64,000 bases of DNA, from the NCBI RefSeq assembly GCF_020042285.1, contig NZ_CP083388.1:1204001-1268000 (forward strand). The letters are read 5' to 3'. A program made the translations under genes and the position numbers. The DNA is from Ferruginibacter albus. Lineage in GTDB: Bacteria; Bacteroidota; Bacteroidia; Chitinophagales; Chitinophagaceae. Under the pieces are notes generated by a model. It was given only the letters and a program-made list of their open reading frames with translations, was not told where the DNA came from and did no database searches. Shown here piece after piece: positions 11,501-18,947 of this stretch. Numbering within the stretch: the stretch's first letter is position 1; every line of letters starts with the position of its first letter.

Positions 11501-12793
11501 GGTTGCACTTTCCAGGTTGTTACACTGAATATCTATAGTATGTGTTCCGGGTGACAAACTTTGTGTACTAGTAATTGTTACAGCAGGTGAAATGCTATTC
11601 GTAACCGCATTGAGTAATGTGATTGCATTGGGCGTGCCGGCATCAATAATTACTTTACTTATTGCATCATCACATGTAATAGAAAAATTAAAATTTACTT
11701 GTGTGGAAGTTGAACTATTAATAAAGAATTGCTTTCTTATGGTTGTTGTGCAATTGGTATAATTTGTTACACCAGATTTTAGGGTGTAAATAAGATTATA
11801 AGGAAAACAACTTATCAAATTTACGCCTGCCGGCATCCCGGGATAGCTAGGTATTACAAAAGAAGCATCCCCTAAATTAGCAGGCAATGAATTAGGGGTT
11901 CCGGGTGGTGGAGTTGGAACTCCATTCGTTTCATTATTATAACTAAGAGCGTTTTGCATATCACTCGACATGCTGACAATAGTCCAGCTACTATCTCTTT
12001 GTCCTACTGCAATGGAAGCATTGGTTGTAAAACTGTATCCAGAAGAAATATTTATAGCATTTGTAGGAATACATTGAAGAATACACGGACGATCCTGGCT
12101 TATCGCTGTAATTTCCTGCGAATTCAATACTCTGTTATAAATTCTCACATCATCCATCTTACCTTGATAATAGTCTCCATTAGCTTCTCCTTTTTTGCCA
12201 AAATCGATCATAGAACTATTATCTTGAAGAATATAGTGGGTTTGTGAGTTGTCTGAATTCTCTAAGTTCCCGTTTACATAAATAGCCCATTTGCCATTAT
12301 TGTAAGTAACAATTAAATTGTACCAACATTGTTGTGTTGCGAAAGTAGTGGTGCCAATTAAAAAATTAGTATTGGCATATCCGGTCATCATTTTATAGTT
12401 ATAACTATAAATCCCATAGTTCCAGTCAGAATTTATAAAATTTGGCTTGTATGGCGCTTTAACAACAATAGCTTGTGCCGGCCATGAATTATTTAAGTCA
12501 GGTTGTACCCAAACAGAAATAGAAAAACTTCCCGATGGTGCAAAATTGTATAAGTTGGAAAAAGGAAGTTCTATAGACGAACTGGTGCCATTAAAATAAT
12601 AAGCCCCATTAGCTTGCCCGGTTCTATCCGTAGTAAGTGTAGCATTATTAACTACTCCATTAACATTATTGCCACTGGCATCATTGGCATTGCCATTAAA
12701 AGGGAAGTATCCTACTAATCCTTGCGTTAAATTTACCTGTGAATAAGCGTGGCTGCTTATCAATAATAAAAGGAAGAAAATAATTTTTTTCAT
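5576..12793 (-). CDS. giant multidomain secreted protein (LamG, novel modules, propeller, PKD/Ig repeats, T9SS type B C-terminus)
   Basis: This 2405-residue protein has an N-terminal signal peptide (MKKIIFFLLLLISSHAYSQ). Approximate layout: LamG/concanavalin-like lectin domain (25-230); two copies of an unrecognised ~230-residue module (241-468 and 520-750), each followed by a short TIDTTIC...GxSF Ig-like segment; a six-bladed propeller-like stretch with NLGNxG repeats (833-1164); PKD domains; two tandem copies of a ~470-residue block containing PKD, Ig-like and a NLITNGDF carbohydrate-binding-like domain; and a C-terminal CHU_C domain from YMPNAFTPNRDGLNDCFG. The CHU_C domain indicates type IX export and surface anchoring. 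A role as an adhesin is inferred. Nothing enzymatic is visible. Confidence 0.92.
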   Translation of the reverse strand: MKKIIFFLLLLISSHAYSQVNLTQGLVGYFPFNGNANDASGNNVNGVVNNATLTTDRTGQANGAYYFNGTSSSIELPFSNLYNFAPSGSFSISVWVQPDLNNSWPAQAIVVKAPYKPNFINSDWNYGIYSYNYKMMTGYANTNFLIGTTTFATQQCWYNLIVTYNNGKWAIYVNGNLENSDNSQTHYILQDNSSMIDFGKKGEANGDYYQGKMDDVRIYNRVLNSQEITAISQDRPCILQCIPTNAINISSGYSFTTNASIAVGQRDSSWTIVSMSSDMQNALSYNNETNGVPTPPPGTPNSLPANLGDASFVIPSYPGMPAGVNLISCFPYNLIYTLKSGVTNYTNCTTTIRKQFFINSSTSTQVNFNFSITCDDAISKVIIDAGTPNAITLLNAVTNSISPAVTITSTQSLSPGTHTIDIQCNNLESATGGYYTTINGSQYQWNPFAIGVSGSITSTNNVLQNKPCCTPTSVTIDTTICPGQSFLTHTTTGTYKDTITNVAGCDSIITTNLTIKSNCNCPAINSINITTGYNATTNSIIPAGQRDSSWIVTAISNDMKNSFSNTNTPSNFVPPSGVSASPAAIGTSPYVIKTYPSPWIQTDTYLSCFPFNTIYTPKTQVDNFTNCTVTIQRTFFINSATSENVNFNFHVSVDNAAQSVIIDAGTPNAITLYTYSGTLGTLIPPVQITTSKVLAPGNHTLTITAANFEEANGIYYTLPSNGTQGQVNPFGIAVNGTITSTNNVLQNKTCCITTSSTIDTTICQGKSFLNHIITGTYNDTLTNSGGCDSIVTTHLTVTPQNIGFTAPDTVCINSPINIVNTSTCTSSYFWSFCSANINSTPDAVNLGNPGNYLSGSVFSDYVKDDLGNYHLFINNYSTGNLVRWDFGNNMLNTPTATNLGNFGGKLLPGGTEGIQVVYNENKWYAFVMVGIKGNAPTAHIIKIEFGASITNASPVATDWGNIGSLSYPHDIYMFQQSGNWYGLVVNKGSSTITLFNFTGSFSNTPTATNLGNIGNLDNPTGIYAIYDGGNWYAYVVNSYQDDPTNPNYGTITRLNFGNSLLNTPTAVNLGNIGGLLNNPRDIYIVKVCGNDVGFVVNENLSDVVKLDFHNNLTSVPTGSSLGNIGQLNGPHSISKFFRVGSDLYSFVTNLGNSITRLRFAGCTGVSIPSSTAYTPPTFSYSSAGTYTINLVTDDSLPTQSSYCKQIVVLDGPSADFSFNQDVCNPKNVTFTGTISSPYTSYKWDFGNNTTNTSTLTPNVTYSNLGTYTVQFSAINTKGCTDTATKKIPIVVTSADIITTKDTTICFGSTKKLQSKPALEYCWSPSIYLDNTATATPVTSTPKTITYYLTSKIQGTNLITNGDFNNGNTGFTSAYTYTNNNTTAAQYFIGTNPKSWNPGMSSCSDHTGASGNGNMMLVNGSSTPNVNVWKQIINVTPNTNYAFSAWGQNLTVNDPTTSSLQFSINDNLIGNVFKTNFNTCVWENFYAIWNSGNNTTATISLVNNTLTFGGNDFALDDISFAPLQIQQDSVIITVDTPAIKTSNDTTICAGSNVQLATTGATSYKWNPTTALSNPNIGNPVAAPTDSTQYIVTGTNSYGCTANDTVTILIKPKLTITKSPDVTICKNTTTQLNVSGGTSYQWQPANTLSDPAISNPVASPTATTIYTVTVSNPGTCANVDSIKVIVDTIFNFDFSYIQDVCNPLSVQFSAAGTNTQNPVFLFGDGDSITNNLQPTHVYTLSGTYTVKFSVSNANGCRDTITKIITIGVIKADVITTQDTTICFGASKQLQSKPGLEYCWTPSTYLDNASLAAPTTSTPRKITYYLNSKTPGKNLITNGDFTAGNTGFTSQYNFANPNQTEGQYFISANPKAWNGGLGTCNDHTTATGNMMLVNGSPTIDAIIWSETILVSPNTNYAFAAWIQSLSLANPAQLKFSINGIVLGNTIIAPTGTCTWQQFYSSWNSGNNSTAVISIVNKNTIKAGNDFALDDISFSPVEIQQDSVVINVDTAVIKTSANASICSGKSSSLSTSGAASYQWSPVTGLSNASIGNPVASPANTTKYIVTGITVDGCIAKDSVVITVLPKPTITKSQNTAICKNTTTQLSVSGGVSYQWQPGSTLNNPTSATPIASPTNNTTYYVLVTDVNNCTNTDSVQISIRPDPVFTVSPNQTVCTSIPVQLNANGGDIYLWSPANLVSDPSIANPVTTPVQSKTTYTVTIKESTCNNSTTLSTTITLAPPLTIVASKSNDLDCSNGYCTLTASGANYYVWSPGDALNDSTSSHPIASPLSTQQYIVKGKSVDGCIGSDTITIFVNYLDKSGYYMPNAFTPNRDGLNDCFGIKYWGRIDKLDFSIYDRWGNQVFHTNNPDDCWNGLYAGVPANAGNYVYYIVAQTACGNINRKGNVVLLR

Positions 12794-12847
12794 GTAAGGG
12801 CAAAATTCAGGTGTACAGTTGGTTTTGCCAGATGAAGATAGGTATTT

Positions 12848-14182
12848 TTACACACCTGTATAGCTGTGCGGTGTTATCTTTTTTAATTCTTCTTTGATCT
12901 TTGCAGGCACTTTTAATTTGCTGATAAATTGATGGATGGCTTTCTTGTCAATTGCAGATTTTCCTCTTGTAAGATCTTTCAATGCTTCGTAAGGTTGTGG
13001 GTAGTTTTCTCTTCTTAAAATAGTTTGAATGGCTTCTGCTACAACAGCCCAATTATCTTCCAGGTCGGCTTTCAGTTTTGCTTCATTTAACACCAGTTTT
13101 TCCAATCCTTTTTCAAAAGATTTTACGGCAATTAAAGTATGTGCAGCCGGTACACCAATATTTCTTAAAACAGTAGAATCGGTTAGGTCTCTTTGTAAAC
13201 GGGAGATAGGCAATTTTGCAGAAAGATGCTCCAGTAAAGCGTTTGCAATACCCAGGTTACCTTCTGCATTTTCAAAATCAATAGGGTTTACTTTATGCGG
13301 CATGGCAGATGAACCTACTTCACCTTTTTTGGTTTTTTGTTTAAAATAATCCATGCTGATGTATGTCCAGATATCGCGGCTAAGATCGATCAAAATGGTA
13401 TTGATACGTTTAATGGCATCAAAATGCGCCGCCAAGGTGTCGTAATGTTCAATTTGTGTAGTGTATTGCTGGCGCTGCAAGCCTAGTTTATTCTCACAAA
13501 ATTCGTTGGCAAATTTTACCCAGTTATATTTAGGGTAGGCTACACTGTGAGCATTGAAATTTCCGGTAGCGCCGCCGAATTTTGCAGTGAATGGAATGTA
13601 ACTGAACAATTGGATCTGGTTTTCCAAACGCTCTACAAATACCATTAGCTCTTTACCTAATTTAGTAGGAGAAGCAGGCTGTCCATGTGTTCTGGCAAGC
13701 ATTGGAATATCCTTCCATTGTACAGACAAATTATAAATGGCAGATTGTAGATTTATAATTGATGGTAAATAATCATTCTCAACAGCGTGTTTCCAAAGCA
13801 ATGGAATGGCCGTATTGTTAACATCCTGCGATGTCAATCCAAAATGTATCCATTCTTTTAAATGCGATAATTTAAAATCATCCAGTTTGGATTTTATGAA
13901 ATATTCCACCGCTTTAACGTCGTGGTTAGTGATCTTTTCTGTTTCCTTGATCTTTGTTGCATCAGCAATGGAAAAATTTTCTGCAATTGATAACAATTGT
14001 TTTTTGTCCGTGCTTGACACCTTAAAAAACTTTTTCTCAGCAAGAAATAAAAAGTATTCAACCTCAACGATCGTTCTGTATTTTATCAGGGCAAACTCGC
14101 TAAAATATTCGTCTAAATGGGCAATTTGTTTCCTGTAACGTCCGTCGATGGGTGAAATAGCAGTAAGTTGAGTTAAATCCAT
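12848..14182 (-). CDS. purB: adenylosuccinate lyase
   Basis: PurB cleaves SAICAR to AICAR and adenylosuccinate to AMP, releasing fumarate in both reactions of purine synthesis. The 444-residue protein carries the fumarase/ASL superfamily signature SSAMPHKVNPIDFENAEGN. It also has LTSQDVNNTA and ARTHGQPASPTKLGKE (catalytic His) in the expected order, and the N-terminal SPIDGRYR of the bacterial long-form enzymes. The ATG start lies only 40 bases from the divergent mqnA start, and a TAATTTCG box on the minus strand (14204-14211) is a probable -7 element. Confidence 0.96.
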   Translation of the reverse strand: MDLTQLTAISPIDGRYRKQIAHLDEYFSEFALIKYRTIVEVEYFLFLAEKKFFKVSSTDKKQLLSIAENFSIADATKIKETEKITNHDVKAVEYFIKSKLDDFKLSHLKEWIHFGLTSQDVNNTAIPLLWKHAVENDYLPSIINLQSAIYNLSVQWKDIPMLARTHGQPASPTKLGKELMVFVERLENQIQLFSYIPFTAKFGGATGNFNAHSVAYPKYNWVKFANEFCENKLGLQRQQYTTQIEHYDTLAAHFDAIKRINTILIDLSRDIWTYISMDYFKQKTKKGEVGSSAMPHKVNPIDFENAEGNLGIANALLEHLSAKLPISRLQRDLTDSTVLRNIGVPAAHTLIAVKSFEKGLEKLVLNEAKLKADLEDNWAVVAEAIQTILRRENYPQPYEALKDLTRGKSAIDKKAIHQFISKLKVPAKIKEELKKITPHSYTGV

Positions 14183-14192
14183 AATGATGCAG

Positions 14193-14211
14193 TAGATTTG
14201 CGGCGAAATTA
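14193..14211. promoter_or_regulatory. overlapping divergent -7 boxes of mqnA and purB
   Basis: On the plus strand 14193-14200 reads TAGATTTG, a perfect TAnnTTTG match facing mqnA. On the minus strand 14204-14211 reads TAATTTCG, one base off consensus, facing purB. The whole divergent intergenic region is 40 bases, so each promoter must extend its -33 region into the other gene. The boxes are seen; the promoter function is inferred. Confidence 0.45.
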
Positions 14212-14222
14212 AACCAAAGGAA

Positions 14223-15002
14223 TTGGAAAGAAAAATAAGAGTGGGGGCGGTTAGCTATCTCAATACAAAACCTCTGATATACGGCTTTGAACAGGGAATG
14301 ATGAAGGATGAAATGGAACTGGTGTTTGATTATCCTGCAAAAATTGCATCGGCTTTATTAAAGGATGAGATTGATATAGGATTGGTGCCGGTTGCTATTC
14401 TTCCTGAAATGAAAGAATTTCATATCGTTTCAGATTATGGAATTGCCTGCGATGGAGAAGTTGCCAGCGTATGTTTATTCAGCGAAGTTCCACTGGAAGA
14501 GATCAAAACAGTTTTGCTGGATTACCAAAGCAGAACATCGGTAGTATTAGCAAAAGTACTAATGCAGGAATATTGGAAAATAGCTCCTGAAATAATTAAT
14601 ACCAATACAGATTTCAGTTCTCAAATAAAAGATACCACGGCTGCCGTTATTATTGGAGACAGGGCACTTGAGCGGAGGCAGGCATCAAAATATGTATATG
14701 ACCTCGGTGAAGCATGGAAGCAATACACGGGCTTGCCGTTTGTATTTGCAGCATGGGTAAGTAATAAACCAATTCCCCTGGAATTTATTGATCATTTTAA
14801 TGAAGCAAATCGTCGTGGCTTAAATGATATAGAAAAGATCGTACAGCAAAACCCGTTTGCTGCTTATGATCTTGCAAAATATTACACGGTTAATATAAAA
14901 TTTCAGCTAAACAACTCCATGAGAGAAGCGGTTGATCTATTTTTAAACAAGCTTAAAGCCTTGCAAAATCAAGCAACGACAAGTGAGGTTTTATTCAAAT
15001 AA
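14223..15002 (+). CDS. mqnA: chorismate dehydratase MqnA, futalosine menaquinone pathway
   Basis: MqnA converts chorismate to 3-enolpyruvyl-benzoate, the first step of the futalosine route to menaquinone. The 259-residue protein has the periplasmic-binding-protein-like fold signature of the family: RVGAVSYLNTKPLIYGFE at the N-terminus, the DIGLVPVAILPEM segment, and AAVIIGDRAL followed by GEAWKQYTGLPFVFAAWV. The start is TTG at 14223, preceded by AAAGGA. An upstream ATG is not available because the divergent purB begins 40 bases away. No other mqn genes are in this window. Confidence 0.93.
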   Translation: MERKIRVGAVSYLNTKPLIYGFEQGMMKDEMELVFDYPAKIASALLKDEIDIGLVPVAILPEMKEFHIVSDYGIACDGEVASVCLFSEVPLEEIKTVLLDYQSRTSVVLAKVLMQEYWKIAPEIINTNTDFSSQIKDTTAAVIIGDRALERRQASKYVYDLGEAWKQYTGLPFVFAAWVSNKPIPLEFIDHFNEANRRGLNDIEKIVQQNPFAAYDLAKYYTVNIKFQLNNSMREAVDLFLNKLKALQNQATTSEVLFK

Positions 15003-15045
15003 ATACTATTAAAAGCATAAATTCGCAACTGATTAAAACAACACT

Positions 15046-15489
15046 ATGGCAGAAACTTTGGGTATGTTATGCGATAAGCTAACAATTGTAAAGCTAAAGC
15101 AATATCATACCGATGATGAAAAGCGTTTGGAAAGTTTGAATAAACAGGCAACTCAGTTGCAGGAAGAAATTGATACATATGTGGCTGATGCAGTTGTTGG
15201 TAATATTCCGCCTGAAAAATTAACCTTTGCTGCCAACAAGGTTTTTAAAAAAGAAGGCAATGAAACGAAGGAAGTTGTTGGGGATATCGGTGCATTGTTT
15301 TTTCAATTGGCTGATGTTAACTGTCGCCTTTGGCACGAAGTGGAAAAAGGCTATGATATAGAAAATATACCGGTGAGCGAAAAAGATAATTTAGTAAAAA
15401 TGCTGGCAGTGTTAAATTTAGAAAGAAATAAATGTATTGATGCCATCGATGCCCGTTTCTTAGATTTGATCGTTTCAAAAAAATCCTAA
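15046..15489 (+). CDS. small helical protein, DUF4254/DUF6165-like, unknown function
   Basis: The 147-residue soluble protein is predicted to be almost all helical. It has an N-terminal LCDKLTIVKLKQYH stretch and later NCRLWHEVEKGYDIEN and LNLERNKCIDAID segments, which recall DUF4254/DUF6165-type proteins found in glycan gene clusters; this similarity is from memory and not certain. It is followed within 8 bases by a methyltransferase and a glycosyltransferase on the same strand, so it is probably the first gene of the polysaccharide operon. No catalytic motif can be named. Confidence 0.75.
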   Translation: MAETLGMLCDKLTIVKLKQYHTDDEKRLESLNKQATQLQEEIDTYVADAVVGNIPPEKLTFAANKVFKKEGNETKEVVGDIGALFFQLADVNCRLWHEVEKGYDIENIPVSEKDNLVKMLAVLNLERNKCIDAIDARFLDLIVSKKS

Positions 15490-15497
15490 TAAAATAT

Positions 15498-16754
15498 ATG
15501 CACATCCGAAAAAGAACAACCTGCAGGGTTTGCGGCTCAGCTTCATTAACTCCTGTTATTAGTTTAGGTCCTCAATATCTACAAGGTTCGTTTGTAAAGC
15601 CGGGAAAAGAAATGCCATCGCACCGTAAGATAAATTGTTCGCTGGTGCGTTGTAATCCTCAGATCGATGAGAATGCTTGTGGCTTGTTGCAAATGGAACA
15701 CAGTGTACCACCTGAAATTTTGTATGCAGCATATTGGTACAGAAGCGGCACCAATAAAACCATGCGTGATCATTTAAAAGGCATTGCAGACAGTGCACTG
15801 GATCTGGTTAAGAAGAAGAAAAGCAATGTATTGGATATTGGTTGTAACGATGGAACTTTATTAGGGTATTATCCTGAAACGTTTGAAAAGTTTGGTTGCG
15901 ATCCGAGTGATGTAGCACAGGAAGTAAAGCATGCAACAGTTGTACAGGATATTTTTCCTTCGGCAGAATTGTTTAAAGCAATTGGCGATAAAAAGATGGA
16001 TGTTATTACTTCTATCGCTATGTTTTATGATTTGGAAAACCCGGTTGATTTTGTAAAAAGTATTAAACGTTTATTATCTCCTGAAGGTATCTGGGTATTT
16101 GAAATGAGTTATATGCCTAAAATGCTGGAGATGGATAGCTATGATACGATATGCCACGAGCATTTGGAATTTTACAGTTTAGCCGTGTTGGAAAAAATTG
16201 CGGCAATGGCAGAGATGAAGATATTCAAAATTTCTTTCAACGATATTAATGGCGGCAGCATTCGTTGTTACGCTACTCATAAAGAAAGCAGTCTTTATTA
16301 CAATAAAGAAAATTATGCGTTGCTGAATGAGATCCGTCAAAAAGAATTTGACCTGGAATTAGATACGGACAAACCTTATGTAGCATTTCAATATCGTATA
16401 GAAAAAGTAAAGAATGATCTGCATAATTTATTACAACAATTAAAACAGGAAGGTAAGAAAGTTCATATCTACGGGGCTTCTACCAAAGGTAATACCATAT
16501 TGCAGTGGTGCGATATCAATAACATGCTGGTAGAATATGCCGCAGAAAGAAACCCTGATAAATACGGAGCATATACTTTAGGAACAAATATTCCTATCAT
16601 CAGCGAAGCCGAAAGTCGTGCTATGAATCCTGATTATTATTTAGTGTTGCCATGGCATTTTAAAGAGGAGTTTATTGAAAGAGAAAAAGATGCGTTAGAT
16701 AAAGGCACCGGGTTTATTTTCCCGATACCAACCATCGATATTTATAAAAAATAA
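15498..16754 (+). CDS. zinc-binding SAM-dependent C-methyltransferase (sugar-modifying type)
   Basis: The 418-residue protein has the three-part architecture of NDP-hexose C-methyltransferases. An N-terminal zinc-binding region contains C9, C12, C52 and C61. A Rossmann SAM domain follows, with VLDIGCNDGTLLGYYP at about residues 115-130 and DVITSIAMFYDLENP. The C-terminal domain contains VHIYGASTKGNTILQW. The CHEHLEFYS motif is typical of the family (catalytic His-Glu-His region). It acts on nucleotide sugars for surface polysaccharide. It starts 8 bases after the preceding small gene and is followed 14 bases later by a glycosyltransferase. The exact sugar substrate is not evident. Confidence 0.88.
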   Translation: MHIRKRTTCRVCGSASLTPVISLGPQYLQGSFVKPGKEMPSHRKINCSLVRCNPQIDENACGLLQMEHSVPPEILYAAYWYRSGTNKTMRDHLKGIADSALDLVKKKKSNVLDIGCNDGTLLGYYPETFEKFGCDPSDVAQEVKHATVVQDIFPSAELFKAIGDKKMDVITSIAMFYDLENPVDFVKSIKRLLSPEGIWVFEMSYMPKMLEMDSYDTICHEHLEFYSLAVLEKIAAMAEMKIFKISFNDINGGSIRCYATHKESSLYYNKENYALLNEIRQKEFDLELDTDKPYVAFQYRIEKVKNDLHNLLQQLKQEGKKVHIYGASTKGNTILQWCDINNMLVEYAAERNPDKYGAYTLGTNIPIISEAESRAMNPDYYLVLPWHFKEEFIEREKDALDKGTGFIFPIPTIDIYKK

Positions 16755-16768
16755 TTTGGCTCGCGTAC

Positions 16769-17977
16769 ATGGCTATAAAAACTATAATAGACGGAGCTTT
16801 GCTGGCGGAGTGTGAAATTACCGGAAGTGTACGTTTTGGAATGCATCGCGTTGCAGAAGAAATTACAGAACGGCTTATCAAGAATAATGATCTGGATATT
16901 TCCTTTGCCAACACTATTTATTCTGCCAGGTTTCATCGTTTATTAAATGTTTATCTCGCAAAAAATTATCCTTCTTACCAAAGTAAAGTTGTTTCCGGTT
17001 TTCCGGTTTTAAATCCTGAAATACCTGTTATTGGTAAGATCACAGACAGGCTTTCAAGAGACCTGTCTTTAAAGCCTGCTATTAAAGACCTGGATAAAAA
17101 TGATCTTTTCTTTTCTTATTATTATCCTTTTCCAAAGAGCGTACAGAATGCTAAGATTAAGAAGTGCATAACCTACTTAGATATTATTGCCTTGCGTATG
17201 GAAGGGTATAACAGCAAGCTGATAAATCTCACCAGGAAAATAGTAGAAAGCATTGTGCCTAATTATGCAATTGCTATTTCAGAATATTCCAAACAGGATA
17301 TTTGCGATTACGATAAACGCATTGATGCCAATAAAATATTTGTTGTTCCTTTAGCTGCATCACCGGAATTGTTTTATGTAAACAAGGAAGAAAATGAATG
17401 GAAAAAAGTTAAGGAGAAATACAAATTGCCGGATGAATATTTTTTATGTATCTCATCTACAGATCATCGTAAAAATTTACCGCACATTATCAAGAGTTTT
17501 GGAAAATTGGCAATGCAGCAAAACATTGGTGATCTGCATTTGGTAATGACGGGCAACATGACGCTGAGTGAAAGTGTTTTTGATGAATTGAATATTGATA
17601 AGAAAGTTCGCAATAAAATTGTATTAGCGAAGTCGATCGCTAATGAAGATATGTCGGCAGTTTACAGCAATGCCAAATGTTTTTACTTTATGTCGAAATA
17701 TGAAGGCTTTGGCTTGCCGGTTTTGGAAGCTATGCAATGTGGTATTCCGGTAGTAAGCTCCAATGCCTCTTCTTTGCCCGAAGTAGTTGGCGACGCAGGA
17801 ATTATGCTATCTCCAACAGATGAAGATGGGTTGTGTGATGTGATGTATAAAATGTATAGTGATGCAGCAATGAGAGAAAAATATGCTGCATTAAGTTTGC
17901 AGCAGGCAAAAACTTTTTCGTGGCAACGATGTGCGGATGAATATGCAGCCATATTTAAAAAAATAGTACAGGGTTAA
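16769..17977 (+). CDS. glycosyltransferase family 4 (GT-B)
   Basis: The 402-residue cytoplasmic enzyme has the C-terminal GT4 signature EGFGLPVLEAMQCGIPVVSS, where the first Glu and the EX7E pattern bind the donor diphosphate. FLCISSTDHRKNLPHIIKSF lies at the start of the C-terminal Rossmann domain. ISEYSKQDICDY in the middle is typical of mannosyl- and rhamnosyltransferases. It ends 3 bases before the next gene, an SDR reductase, so the two are surely co-transcribed. Donor and acceptor are unknown; a GDP-deoxyhexose donor is suggested by the neighbouring gmd-type genes. Confidence 0.92.
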   Translation: MAIKTIIDGALLAECEITGSVRFGMHRVAEEITERLIKNNDLDISFANTIYSARFHRLLNVYLAKNYPSYQSKVVSGFPVLNPEIPVIGKITDRLSRDLSLKPAIKDLDKNDLFFSYYYPFPKSVQNAKIKKCITYLDIIALRMEGYNSKLINLTRKIVESIVPNYAIAISEYSKQDICDYDKRIDANKIFVVPLAASPELFYVNKEENEWKKVKEKYKLPDEYFLCISSTDHRKNLPHIIKSFGKLAMQQNIGDLHLVMTGNMTLSESVFDELNIDKKVRNKIVLAKSIANEDMSAVYSNAKCFYFMSKYEGFGLPVLEAMQCGIPVVSSNASSLPEVVGDAGIMLSPTDEDGLCDVMYKMYSDAAMREKYAALSLQQAKTFSWQRCADEYAAIFKKIVQG

Positions 17978-17980
17978 GTA

Positions 17981-18943
17981 ATGAAAAAATATTTAATTAC
18001 AGGGTATAGCGGTTTTGTTTCGCATCACTTTTTAAATTATTTAGAAAGCTTGCAGCAGCCCTGTAATATTTTAGGGGTGGATATTAATGAAGCTGCCTTT
18101 GATCTGGGTTCATATAAATATGTGCAAGGTTCTTTTAAAAATGTAAACTTATTAAACAGGGAAGAGGTTGATGTGTTGATACATGATTATAAGCCTGATT
18201 ATATTTTACATTTAGCTTCTTATAGTAGTGTAGCAAGCAGTTGGAAAAATCCTGTTACCTCTTTTGTAAACAATACCAACATCTTTCTTAACCTTGTAGA
18301 GCAAGTTCGTTTATTAGGATTGGCCTGCAGAATACTTTCTGTTGGGTCTTCTGAAGAATATGGTAAAGTGGATGTTTCAACATTACCATTGCATGAAGAA
18401 TTACCTACCAACCCTGTTAGTCCCTATGCAGTAGCACGGGTATCGCAGGAAATGTTGTCGCAGATATATGCAAAGAGTTATGGGCTGGATATTGTATTAA
18501 CACGTTCCTTTAATCATATAGGACCGGGACAAAAAGAGATGTTTGCTATTTCCTCTTTTGCTAAAAAGATGATAGGCATTAAACATTCATCTTCCGGAGA
18601 AAAAACAATGACCGTTGGCGATATCGAAATAGTAAGAGATTTTGTAGATGTACGTGATGTGGTGAAAGCTTATTATCTGTTATTACAAAAAGGAGAAAAA
18701 GGCGAAATATATAATATCTGCTCCGGCAAGGGAATTACGTTAAAGGAAGTTTTACAAACGATGAAGAATATTCTGCAAATAGAAGTGAATATTCAAATCG
18801 ATAAAGAATTGATACGTCCTGCGGATAATCCGGTGATCATTGGGTCCAATAAAAAAATTAAAGATAAAATCGGTTGGCAACCATCTATTTCTTTGGAAAC
18901 AAGTTTAAAAGATTTGCTGAACTATTGGGATAATAATCAGTAA
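17981..18943 (+). CDS. NAD(P)-dependent SDR, GDP-6-deoxy-hexose reductase-like
   Basis: This is a 320-residue extended short-chain dehydrogenase/reductase. The NAD(P) motif is GYSGFVSHHFL at residues 8-18. The Ser of the catalytic triad lies in LSVGSSEEYG and the Tyr in SPYAVARVSQ. The Lys of YxxxK is replaced by Arg. The closest named families are GDP-6-deoxy-4-keto-mannose reductase (Rmd) and GDP-mannose 4,6-dehydratase relatives. With gmd nearby, reduction of GDP-4-keto-6-deoxymannose to a GDP-deoxyhexose is the likely role, but this is inference. The start overlaps nothing and follows the GT4 stop by 3 bases. Confidence 0.85.
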   Translation: MKKYLITGYSGFVSHHFLNYLESLQQPCNILGVDINEAAFDLGSYKYVQGSFKNVNLLNREEVDVLIHDYKPDYILHLASYSSVASSWKNPVTSFVNNTNIFLNLVEQVRLLGLACRILSVGSSEEYGKVDVSTLPLHEELPTNPVSPYAVARVSQEMLSQIYAKSYGLDIVLTRSFNHIGPGQKEMFAISSFAKKMIGIKHSSSGEKTMTVGDIEIVRDFVDVRDVVKAYYLLLQKGEKGEIYNICSGKGITLKEVLQTMKNILQIEVNIQIDKELIRPADNPVIIGSNKKIKDKIGWQPSISLETSLKDLLNYWDNNQ

Positions 18944-18947
18944 AAAT

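Noticed and set aside
6338-12247. Several plus-strand frames of 60-130 residues inside the giant gene
   Set aside because: They lie antisense to a repetitive coding sequence and have no promoter, signal or family; they are shadows.
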